Assembly: GCA_035559315.1 (NCBI GenBank)
Contig: DATMBJ010000222.1
Location: forward strand, 1-6,282
DNA length: 6,282 nucleotides
Source of the DNA: DATLZM01 sp035559315
Lineage (GTDB): Bacteria > Actinomycetota > UBA4738 > HRBIN12
Direction of reading: 5' to 3'
The position numbers and the translations under genes are program-made. The notes under the pieces were generated by a model. It was not told where the DNA came from, did not search any database, and was given only the letters and a program-made list of their open reading frames with translations. Each line of letters starts with the position of its first letter. Within the stretch, counting starts at the first letter, position 1. This document shows positions 1-5,078 of the stretch, piece after piece.

Positions 1-80
1 GGCCGGGCCCCCTCCGCCGGGCGGGCCGCCCGCGACGAGCCTCCCCCCTCCCGGCGGGCGCCGGGGGGGCGCCGCCTCAC
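1..80 (-). CDS. possible 5' end of a gene downstream of ispF (partial, speculative)
   Basis: A GTG at 78-80 overlaps the ispF stop codon as GTGA, and the frame stays open to the left edge (26 codons). The predicted start is rich in Arg, Gly, Pro and Ala and matches no domain I recognise. Actinobacterial ispF is often followed by cysS and an rRNA methyltransferase gene (rlmB), and the latter commonly has a disordered Arg/Gly-rich N-terminus, but nothing here proves either. An open frame of this length is weak evidence in such GC-rich DNA. The alternative is plain intergenic sequence. The GGCGCC hairpin at 57-73 has no T-run and is not a convincing terminator. Confidence 0.2.
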   Translation of the reverse strand, partial: MRRRPPGARREGGGSSRAARPAEGAR

Positions 81-547
81 CCCACCGCGGCGAGCGCCAG
101 ACACCCCACGCCCCGTCCGACGAGCCCCAGGCCCTCCGGCCTGGTCGCCTTCACCGACACCCGCTCCACCGGCACGCCGAGGGTCGCCGCCAGGTTCCGG
201 CGGATCTCGTCCCGGCGCGGGGCGAGGGCCGGCCGCTCCGCGATCACCGTGAGGTCGCAGGAGAGCGGACGGAGCCCCCGTTCCCCGAGGAGCCCCACGA
301 CCCGGGCCAGGAGATCGAGCCCCGCGATCCCGGCGACGGCCGGGTCGGCCTCGGGGAAGTGGTCGCCCAGGTCCCCCAGGGCGGCCGCCCCCAGGAGCGC
401 GTCGGCGAGGGCGTGGCAGAGCGCATCGCCGTCGGAGTGGCCGCCCAGGCCGGGCTCCCCCTCGAACCGCACCCCCCCGAGGAACAGCTCCCGCCCGGGG
501 TCCGGGGGGTGGACGTCGAACCCCAGCCCGACGCGCGGCTCACCCAC
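77..547 (-). CDS. ispF: 2-C-methyl-D-erythritol 2,4-cyclodiphosphate synthase (IspF)
   Basis: This cytosolic enzyme of the MEP isoprenoid pathway converts 4-diphosphocytidyl-2-C-methyl-D-erythritol 2-phosphate to the 2,4-cyclodiphosphate, releasing CMP. The 156-residue length is normal for the family, which works as a homotrimer. Visible signatures are GFDVH at residues 9-13, with metal ligands D11 and H13; GHSDGDALCHA around 36-46, containing the third ligand H45; FPEADP at 64-69; and the C-terminal block VKATRPEGLGLVGRG at 132-146, matching the conserved VKAT..EGLG..GRG motif. The start is GTG at 545-547, lying inside the last codons of ispD (8-base overlap). A G-rich stretch about six bases upstream could serve as ribosome binding site, but translational coupling to ispD is the likelier route. 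It is probably the last or next-to-last gene of the carD transcription unit. Confidence 0.97.
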   Translation of the reverse strand: MGEPRVGLGFDVHPPDPGRELFLGGVRFEGEPGLGGHSDGDALCHALADALLGAAALGDLGDHFPEADPAVAGIAGLDLLARVVGLLGERGLRPLSCDLTVIAERPALAPRRDEIRRNLAATLGVPVERVSVKATRPEGLGLVGRGVGCLALAAVG

Positions 548-1217
548 GGAGGACCCCCGCCGCGAACGCCTCCGCCCGCCGGAGGTCCTCGGCCGACGTG
601 ACCTTGAAGTTCCCCGGCTCCCCGGGGACCGCCCGCACCCGGAACCCGGCCCACTCGAGCACCGCCGCGTCGTCGGTGAACGCGAGCCCCGCGGCGAGGG
701 CCCGGGCGTGGGCCTCCCGCAGGGGCCCGGCCCGGAACCCCTGGGGGGTCTGCGCCGCCCCCAGCCGCTCCCGGGGGAGGGTCTCCACGACCCAGCCCCC
801 CTCCACGACCTTCACGGTGTCGGGGATCGGCACCACCGGCACGGCCCCGTCGGCCTCCTCGAGCGCCGCGAGCACCGCCTCGAACAGGGCCGGGGAGGCG
901 AAGGGCCGGGCCGCGTCGTGGCAGAGGACGGCCTCGGCGTCGGGCGGCACCGCGGCCAGCGCGGCCCGGACCGACGCCTGCCGGGTCCGGCCGCCGGCGA
1001 CGACCTCCGCGGGGCGCCCCACCCCCGCGAGCAGGTCGCGGGCCCTCCCCTCCTCCCCGGGAGGCACCGCCACGACCAGCCGGTCCGCGACCGCGGCCGC
1101 CGCGGCCGCGGCCAGCTCCAGCATGGTCCGACCGCCGACCGGGGCGAAGGCCTTGGGGACCCCCAGGCCGAGGCGGGCCCCGGACCCGGCCGCCAGGACG
1201 ATCGCGGCGGCCCTCAT
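540..1217 (-). CDS. ispD: 2-C-methyl-D-erythritol 4-phosphate cytidylyltransferase (IspD)
   Basis: This enzyme transfers CMP from CTP to 2-C-methyl-D-erythritol 4-phosphate, two steps before IspF in the MEP pathway. The 225 residues form a single nucleotidyltransferase fold of typical length. The N-terminal nucleotide-binding signature LAAGSGARLG spans residues 8-17 (R15), followed by PKAF at 21-24 with the catalytic-type K22. Other conserved blocks are GGRTRQASV (75-83), HDAARP (100-105), AQTPQGF (155-161), TDDA (181-184) and GNFKVTSAEDL (202-212), in which K205 matches the conserved substrate-binding lysine. A run of seven alanines (36-42) is a product of the GC-rich composition. The ATG at 1215-1217 overlaps the stop of the upstream PIN/TRAM gene as ATGA, and its end overlaps ispF by 8 bases. 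All three are therefore probably translated from one message. Confidence 0.97.
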   Translation of the reverse strand: MRAAAIVLAAGSGARLGLGVPKAFAPVGGRTMLELAAAAAAAVADRLVVAVPPGEEGRARDLLAGVGRPAEVVAGGRTRQASVRAALAAVPPDAEAVLCHDAARPFASPALFEAVLAALEEADGAVPVVPIPDTVKVVEGGWVVETLPRERLGAAQTPQGFRAGPLREAHARALAAGLAFTDDAAVLEWAGFRVRAVPGEPGNFKVTSAEDLRRAEAFAAGVLRG

Positions 1218-2287
1218 CGCCCCTCGGCCAGGGACGCGAACACCATCCTCCCCGTGGGGGTCTGGATGACGTTCCTCACCCGGACCGAGACGTCCTCGCC
1301 GATCCGGTCCCGCGCCTCCTCCACCACCACCATCGTGCCGTCCTCGAGGTACCCGATGCCCTGGCCGTGCTCCTTCCCCTCCTTCACCAACCGGACCGAG
1401 ACCTCGTCGCCGGGGGCGAAGGGGACCCGGAACGCGGAGGCCAGCGCGTGCACCTGCCGGACGGGGACCGCGACGGCCTCCGCCACCTTCGCGAGGTTCG
1501 CGTCGACGGTGACGAGCGCCGCCCCCCGCTCCCGGGCCAGGCGGACGAGGGCCGCATCGACGTCGCCGGCCCCCGGCTCCTCGACCACGACCACGTCCAC
1601 CGTGGGCGCCCGCCGGAGCTCGGCGAGCACGTCGAGGCCGCGACGGCCCCGCGCCCGCCGCCGCTCGTCCGAGGAATCGGCGATCCGTTGGAGCTCCCGG
1701 ATCACCCCCTCGTGGACCAGGACCGTGCCGGAGAGGAACCCGGTGGCGACCAGGTCCGCCACCCTCCCGTCGATCAGCGCGCTCGTGTCGATCACGCTGA
1801 CCTCGCCCCCCGCCGCCCCGGCCGCCCTGGGCTTCAGGCCGAACAGCGCGAACAGCTCCTCGTGGCGCGAGCGGGCGATCCGGGAACCGAGCGCGGAGAG
1901 CGTGACGTAGACGAAGACGACGGCCGGCCAGGCCGCCACCGCCGGGAGGCGCACGAACAGGAGCGGCAGCGACAGGAGCGTCGCGAGGACCAGGCCCGCG
2001 AGGAGCCCGGCGGTGCCGGCCACGATCTCCGCCGCGGGGGTCCGCCGGAGCTCCCGCTCCATCCCCGAGACGGTGCGGGCGGTGAGGCGGCCCATGACGC
2101 CGCCCGCCACGAACCCCACGGCCGAGCCCAGGAACACGAACAGGAGGGTCCGCCCGGTGGTCTGCCCCGCGACCTGGGAGCCAACCTGGTAGCCGGCCGT
2201 CCCCAGGAGCGCCACGAAGATCAGCCGCACGCCCTCGACGAGCGGGCCCCCGGGCGTGGGCCGGCGCGTCCGTGCCGGGTCGGTCAT
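1214..2287 (-). CDS. membrane-anchored PIN/TRAM domain protein (YacL-like)
   Basis: This 357-residue protein has the architecture of the YacL family found beside ispD in many Gram-positive genomes. A short charged N-terminus is followed by about four hydrophobic segments (roughly 20-40, 47-68, 87-112, 115-134). A PIN domain occupies about 162-285: VIDTSALIDGR gives acidic D167, GVIRELQ gives E198, and VTVDANLAKVA gives D262. A C-terminal TRAM domain (about 288-355) follows. PIN domains are typically Mg-dependent ribonucleases and TRAM domains bind RNA, so a membrane-tethered RNA-cleaving or RNA-binding role is likely, though the physiological substrate is not established. The ATG at 2285-2287 has an AGGAG only one base away and a GAGGGGG about eleven bases away, so initiation may be modest. 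It lies 60 bases after carD and overlaps ispD by four bases. Confidence 0.94.
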   Translation of the reverse strand: MTDPARTRRPTPGGPLVEGVRLIFVALLGTAGYQVGSQVAGQTTGRTLLFVFLGSAVGFVAGGVMGRLTARTVSGMERELRRTPAAEIVAGTAGLLAGLVLATLLSLPLLFVRLPAVAAWPAVVFVYVTLSALGSRIARSRHEELFALFGLKPRAAGAAGGEVSVIDTSALIDGRVADLVATGFLSGTVLVHEGVIRELQRIADSSDERRRARGRRGLDVLAELRRAPTVDVVVVEEPGAGDVDAALVRLARERGAALVTVDANLAKVAEAVAVPVRQVHALASAFRVPFAPGDEVSVRLVKEGKEHGQGIGYLEDGTMVVVEEARDRIGEDVSVRVRNVIQTPTGRMVFASLAEGR

Positions 2288-2298
2288 GCTCCTACGCT

Positions 2299-2306
2299 GC
2301 CCCCTC
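2299..2306 (-). promoter_or_regulatory. candidate ribosome binding site of the PIN/TRAM gene
   Basis: On the minus strand GAGGGGGC lies eleven bases before the ATG at 2285-2287, slightly far. A second purine stretch, AGGAG (2289-2293), is only one base from the ATG. Neither spacing is ideal. The start is still favoured because the coding frame leads directly into the first membrane segment. Confidence 0.35.
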
Positions 2307-2311
2307 GGCCG

Positions 2312-2335
2312 CCGCCGCGCAAGGACCCGCGGCGG
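2312..2335 (-). repeat. inverted repeat between carD and the PIN/TRAM gene
   Basis: CCGCCGCG (2312-2319) and CGCGGCGG (2328-2335) form a perfect 8-base stem with an 8-base loop in the 60-base gap after carD. No T-run follows on either strand, so it is not a standard intrinsic terminator. It could trim or stabilise the carD message, or simply reflect base composition. Confidence 0.3.
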
Positions 2336-2347
2336 GCGCGACGGGGC

Positions 2348-2857
2348 TCAGGCCTCCGCCGGCACCCGCGGGCCGTGGGCCTCCTCGAGGACCTTGTCGA
2401 TCATGGCCTCGGCCTCCTCCTCGGAGACCCCGGCCGCGTACGTGAACTCCGAGATCAGGATCTGGCGGGCCTTGAGGACCATCCGCTTCTCGCCCGCCGA
2501 CAGGCCCTTCTCCCGCTCCCGGATCGAGAGGTTCCGGAGGACCTCGGCGACCTGGTAGGGGTCGCCGGAGTGGAGCTTCTCCATGTTGTTCTTGAAGCGG
2601 CGGCTCCAGTTGGCCGCCATCTTGGTCTCGTCCTCCCTGAGGACGGCGAGGATCTTCTTGATCTCGCCCTTGCTCACGCACTGGCGGAGCCCGACCTCCT
2701 CGGTGCTGTCCACCGGGACCATCAGCGTCAGGTCTCCGTAGGCGACCCGCAGCACGAAGTACTTCCGCTTCTCCCCGAAGAACTCGCGCACCCGGAGTTC
2801 TTCGATCACTGCGGCGCCGTGTTCCGGATGCACTACCGTATCGCCCTTGCGGAACAC
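2348..2857 (-). CDS. carD: CarD-family RNA polymerase-binding transcription regulator
   Basis: CarD proteins bind the beta subunit of RNA polymerase through an N-terminal Tudor-like domain and contact the upstream edge of the transcription bubble through a helical C-terminal domain, stabilising open complexes at many promoters. With the GTG start at 2855-2857 the protein has 169 residues, close to family length. It begins VFRKGDTVVHPEHGAAVIEE, the usual opening. The RNA polymerase-interacting part ends near the MVPVDS segment. The C-terminal part holds a conserved tryptophan (NWSRRFKNN) and the helical DNA-binding region with REREKGLSAGEK. The start is chosen because GAGGGGG sits four bases upstream and because the longer frame, from a TTG at 2929, would begin inside the probable promoter and add 24 residues unlike the family. 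It is the first gene of a unit that continues to ispF. Confidence 0.95.
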   Translation of the reverse strand: MFRKGDTVVHPEHGAAVIEELRVREFFGEKRKYFVLRVAYGDLTLMVPVDSTEEVGLRQCVSKGEIKKILAVLREDETKMAANWSRRFKNNMEKLHSGDPYQVAEVLRNLSIREREKGLSAGEKRMVLKARQILISEFTYAAGVSEEEAEAMIDKVLEEAHGPRVPAEA

Positions 2858-2861
2858 GTGA

Positions 2862-2868
2862 CCCCCTC
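2862..2868 (-). promoter_or_regulatory. carD ribosome binding site (decides the start)
   Basis: GAGGGGG on the minus strand ends four bases before the GTG at 2855-2857. It supports this start over the in-frame TTG at 2927-2929, which lies within the predicted -35 element. Confidence 0.7.
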
Positions 2869-2899
2869 GAAAGCCTGCCGTTCCTCGGGATGCCGCCCA

Positions 2900-2929
2900 A
2901 ACATAGCACGCGGCCCCCTCCGGCAGCAA
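2900..2929 (-). promoter_or_regulatory. carD promoter with extended -10
   Basis: On the minus strand TTGCTG (2924-2929) and TATGTT (2900-2905) are separated by 18 bases, and the -10 is preceded by TG-C, an extended -10 element. Transcription would start near 2893 and give a leader of about 36 bases that carries the ribosome binding site. The patch is noticeably less GC-rich than its surroundings. The sequence match is good, but no transcription start data were available. Confidence 0.6.
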
Positions 2930-2957
2930 CCAAAAGTGCTGGTCACGGGCATGTTTC

Positions 2958-2972
2958 CGGGGCGGCGCCCCG
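2958..2972 (-). terminator. hairpin just after radA, possible terminator
   Basis: CGGGGC and GCCCCG form a perfect 6-base stem with a 3-base loop, beginning 12 bases past the radA stop codon (2984-2986). There is no U-tract after it on the minus strand, only GAAACATG. As in many high-GC actinobacteria it could still act as a weak or factor-assisted terminator separating radA from the carD promoter. Confidence 0.4.
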
Positions 2973-2983
2973 CCCCGACCGGC

Positions 2984-4312
2984 CTAGGTCGGTCGGTCCC
3001 CGCGCGCGGCGAGGCCTCCGAGCACCTCCCGCACGTGGCGGACCCGGACCACGCGGACCCCCTCCGAGGACCCCGCGCCCTCGGGCGCGAACACCGTCCG
3101 GCACCCGGCGGCGCGGGCCGCCTGGAGCCGGACCTCCATCCCCGGGACCGGCCGGACCGCCCCGGTGAGCGCCACCTCCCCCACGAAGGCCGTCGCCGGC
3201 AGGGCCTCCCGCCCGGTGGCGGCGGAGGCCAGGGCGGCGGCCACCGCCAGGTCGGCGCCGGGGTCGTCGACCCGCAGGCCCCCCGCGGAGGCCCCGTAGA
3301 CCTCGCCGCGGAGCCGGATCCCGGTCCCCCGTTCCAGCACCGCCGCCAGCAGCCGGAACCGGCGGGGATCCAGTCCCGTCGCCTCCCGCCTCGGCGGGGC
3401 GTCGTCCCCGCTCACCAGCGCCTGGACCTCGACGGCCAGGGCGCGCCGCCCGGCCCGGGGGAGGGCCACGGCCGCGCCCGCCTCGCCGCCCCCGGAGACC
3501 AGGAGCCCCGACGGATCGATCTCGCGCAGCCCGGTGGCCTCCATCTCGAACCAGGCCGCCTCCCCCTCCGGGCCGAACCGGTTCTTCCCCCCGCAGAGCA
3601 CCCGCAGCCCCGAGCGCGGGTCGCCGTCGAAGGAGAGCACCACGTCGACCGCGTGCTCGAGCGTCCGGGGTCCGGCCAGGTCGCCCTCCTTGGTCACGTG
3701 CCCGGTGGCGAGCACGGCGATCCCCCGGGACTTCGCCAGCTCGACGAGCGCGTCGGCGCAGGCCCGGACCTGGGCCGGCCCCCCGGGGATCCCCGCGACG
3801 TCGGCCCGCCGGACGGTCTGGATGGAGTCCACCGCGAGCAGGAACGGTCGGTGGGCCTCGGCGACGCCGACCACCGTCCGGAGGTCCCGCCCCGGGACGA
3901 ACGCGACCTCGGCGCCCGGGACCCCGAGCCGGGCCGCGCGGGCCGCGACCTGCTCCCGTGACTCCTCGCCGGAGGCCAGCAGGCAGGCCCGCCCCGCCCC
4001 CACCAGCCCCGAGACGAGCTGGAGGAGGAGGGTGGACTTCCCGATGCCCGGCTCGCCGGCGAGGAGCACCACGGAGCCCGGCACGAGCCCCCCGCCCAGG
4101 ACCCGGTCCACGCCCCGGAGCCCGGTGCCGACCCGCCGCTCCGGCCCCGCCTCGACCGAGAGCGTCGAGGGCTCGGGCGCCTCCGGGGTCGCCGGGCCGA
4201 GGCTCCGCTCCTCGACCGTGCCCCAGGCGCCGCAGGCCGGGCACCTGCCGGCCCACCGCGAGAGCCGCTGCCCACACCCCGAGCAGGAGACGAGCGTCCG
4301 CGCCCTGGCCAC
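2984..4312 (-). CDS. radA: DNA repair protein RadA (Sms)
   Basis: RadA is a RecA-like, DnaB-like ATPase that helps process recombination intermediates by driving branch migration. The 442 residues show the full family plan. An N-terminal C4 zinc finger has C10, C13, C24 and C27. The RecA-type core carries Walker A GEPGIGKST (86-94), Walker B LLAVDSIQT (158-166), the GHVTKEGDLAGPRTLEH block (204-220) and the RadA-specific KNRFG motif (243-247). The C-terminal Lon-like domain (about 285-434) contains ATGLDPRRF and GGLRVDDPGADLAVA. The GTG start at 4310-4312 is forced, because an in-frame TAG lies 12 bases upstream. That TAG belongs to TAGGGT, which is exactly six bases from the start and may be a -10 element for leaderless transcription. 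radA follows the 119-residue gene after 35 bases. disA, a frequent neighbour, is not next to it. Confidence 0.97.
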   Translation of the reverse strand: MARARTLVSCSGCGQRLSRWAGRCPACGAWGTVEERSLGPATPEAPEPSTLSVEAGPERRVGTGLRGVDRVLGGGLVPGSVVLLAGEPGIGKSTLLLQLVSGLVGAGRACLLASGEESREQVAARAARLGVPGAEVAFVPGRDLRTVVGVAEAHRPFLLAVDSIQTVRRADVAGIPGGPAQVRACADALVELAKSRGIAVLATGHVTKEGDLAGPRTLEHAVDVVLSFDGDPRSGLRVLCGGKNRFGPEGEAAWFEMEATGLREIDPSGLLVSGGGEAGAAVALPRAGRRALAVEVQALVSGDDAPPRREATGLDPRRFRLLAAVLERGTGIRLRGEVYGASAGGLRVDDPGADLAVAAALASAATGREALPATAFVGEVALTGAVRPVPGMEVRLQAARAAGCRTVFAPEGAGSSEGVRVVRVRHVREVLGGLAARGDRPT

Positions 4313-4318
4313 GCCGGG

Positions 4319-4324
4319 ACCCTA
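4319..4324 (-). promoter_or_regulatory. candidate -10 element for leaderless radA transcript
   Basis: TAGGGT on the minus strand is followed by six bases and then the GTG of radA. This matches the actinobacterial TANNNT-N6-start pattern of leaderless genes. No clear -35 is seen 17 bases upstream. The same purines could instead act as a weak ribosome binding site (AGGG, eight bases from the start), so the two readings compete. Confidence 0.35.
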
Positions 4325-4347
4325 CCCCGCCCCACCGACATCGCCCC

Positions 4348-4707
4348 TCAGGCGTGGCGGGAGCCGCGGAACTCGAGGGCCCAGGACCAGGTGTCGCCCT
4401 GGTGCTCGAAACGCAGGAGCCGGCCGACCTCCCCCCCGGCGAGCAGGACCGGCAGCCCGACGTGCTCCTCCGTCGGCCACAGGTCCTCCCGCGCCCCCTG
4501 GTCGAGCCGGAGCAGCGTCATCGGCTGGTCGCCGGTCCGCTCGAGCGGTGCCCGGAAGTCCTGCTCGTCGGGGTGGCGGTAGCGGACGAACCGGGGCGCG
4601 CCGTGGAGCAGGAGCGGCTCGCCGGGGAGGGCCCAGCCCTTGCCCAGGAACCGCCAACGCTCCCCGTCCTTCGAGCCCTCCACCACCCACCCGATGTGCT
4701 CGCCCAC
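4348..4707 (-). CDS. hypothetical protein, small, tryptophan-rich, cysteine-free
   Basis: I do not recognise this 119-residue protein. It has no signal peptide and no membrane segment, so it is probably cytosolic. It holds six tryptophans (7, 18, 25, 77, 107, 109) and no cysteine, with alternating hydrophobic and charged stretches that suggest a mostly beta fold. The start, WVVEGSKDGERWRFLG (7-22), loosely resembles the first strands of discoidin-like (F5/8 type C) beta-sandwiches, but the resemblance is short and may be chance. The GTG start at 4705-4707 has no good ribosome binding site; a TAGCCT six bases upstream suggests a leaderless message. It lies 35 bases before radA on the same strand and diverges from the cyclase gene. 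Codon use matches its neighbours, and the sensible composition argues for a real gene. Confidence 0.75.
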   Translation of the reverse strand: MGEHIGWVVEGSKDGERWRFLGKGWALPGEPLLLHGAPRFVRYRHPDEQDFRAPLERTGDQPMTLLRLDQGAREDLWPTEEHVGLPVLLAGGEVGRLLRFEHQGDTWSWALEFRGSRHA

Positions 4708-4713
4708 GGAGCG

Positions 4714-4742
4714 AGGCTACGCCCCTGGGCCCTCCCCGGGAA
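4714..4742 (-). promoter_or_regulatory. candidate promoter of the 119-residue gene (leaderless)
   Basis: TAGCCT (4714-4719) lies exactly six bases before the GTG, fitting TANNNT-N6-start. A poor -35, TTCCCG (4737-4742), is 17 bases further upstream. Transcription would begin at or next to the start codon, which would explain the missing ribosome binding site. Confidence 0.4.
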
Positions 4743-4754
4743 CCCCCTGGCGGA

Positions 4755-4767
4755 GATCCGTCGGATC
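4755..4767. repeat. 13-base inverted repeat between divergent promoters, possible operator
   Basis: GATCCG-T-CGGATC has perfect 6-base arms around one central base. It sits 12 bases upstream of the leftward -35 candidate and 6 bases upstream of the rightward one, where a regulator of both genes could bind. Confidence 0.4.
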
Positions 4768-4773
4768 CAGCCC

Positions 4774-4802
4774 TTGTGGTCCGGGCATCCAGCGGCTAGG
4801 GT
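4774..4802 (+). promoter_or_regulatory. candidate promoter of the cyclase gene
   Basis: TTGTGG (4774-4779) and TAGGGT (4797-4802) are spaced 17 bases apart. Transcription would begin near 4809, leaving a leader of about 270 bases before the cyclase ATG. The -35 matches the first three consensus bases and the -10 fits TANNNT. A closer, weaker promoter cannot be excluded. Confidence 0.45.
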
Positions 4803-4811
4803 GGGAGCCTC

Positions 4812-4850
4812 ATGCCGGGCCGAGGACGGAAGGGAGGGTGCGAGCCGTGA
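4812..4850 (+). CDS. possible 12-codon upstream ORF
   Basis: An ATG three bases after the predicted transcription start opens a frame MPGRGRKGGCEP that ends at TGA 4848-4850, directly abutting the 4850-4861 palindrome. It is in the same frame as the cyclase but cut off by its stop. It could be a near-leaderless leader peptide controlling downstream expression, or chance. Confidence 0.2.
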   Translation: MPGRGRKGGCEP

Positions 4851-4861
4851 TCCACGTGGAT
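4850..4861. repeat. 12-base perfect palindrome, possible operator
   Basis: ATCCACGTGGAT is its own reverse complement, with a CACGTG core. It lies about 40 bases downstream of the predicted cyclase transcription start. Its ATCC...GGAT half-sites are shared with the inverted repeat at 4755-4767 (spacing 4 versus 3), so the two may bind the same regulator. Confidence 0.45.
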
Positions 4862-5070
4862 ACCGCCGTGCGCCGCGCGCCGGCGATGCCGCACCCCCCG
4901 CGCCTCCCCGCGTAACGACTCCGCCGCGACGGACCGATCCGAACCCCCGGAGCGGTCATGGCCGACCGGGGCGACCTCGGCGCGGGAGACCATCCACGAT
5001 CGAGACGACGATGCCCCACGGCCCGGGACCGGCGCGCCCCGCGAGCGACCCCGCCCAGGCCTGGGACCAC

Positions 5071-5075
5071 GGAGG
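5071..5075 (+). promoter_or_regulatory. ribosome binding site of the cyclase gene
   Basis: GGAGG ends three bases before the ATG at 5079-5081. The spacing is short but the match is strong, and no usable in-frame start lies between the upstream TGA (4848-4850) and this ATG. Confidence 0.65.
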
Positions 5076-5078
5076 ACG

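Larger units (their letters stand above)
4708..5078. other. 371-base divergent intergenic region
   Basis: This gap separates the divergent 119-residue gene and the cyclase gene. It holds candidate promoters in both directions, two palindromes with ATCC/GGAT half-sites, a 12-codon upstream ORF and a probable long leader for the cyclase. Longer frames through it (for example minus 4796-5512) are Arg/Ser/Pro-rich and match no family. Between about 4862 and 5070 I see nothing further except a short inverted repeat (CGGTC 4953-4957, GACCG 4964-4968). Confidence 0.7.

Noticed and set aside
57..73. GGCGCC hairpin downstream of ispF as a terminator
   Set aside because: The stem is short with an all-G loop and no T-run, in extremely GC-rich DNA where such pairs arise by chance.
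249..1910. Long plus-strand open frame (553 codons) antisense to ispF, ispD and the PIN/TRAM gene
   Set aside because: It is an Arg/Pro/Ser-rich shadow frame created by GC-rich codon bias. The minus strand carries clear conserved motifs across the same span.
2858..2929. N-terminal extension of CarD starting at TTG 2927-2929
   Set aside because: It would begin within the -35 element, adds 24 residues unlike CarD proteins, and lacks a ribosome binding site. The GTG at 2855-2857 has a good one.
1367..3961. Plus-strand open frame of 864 codons
   Set aside because: It crosses the carD promoter gap and several genes, has no domain signature, and is dominated by Arg, Gly, Pro, Asp and Glu. This is a typical antisense shadow.
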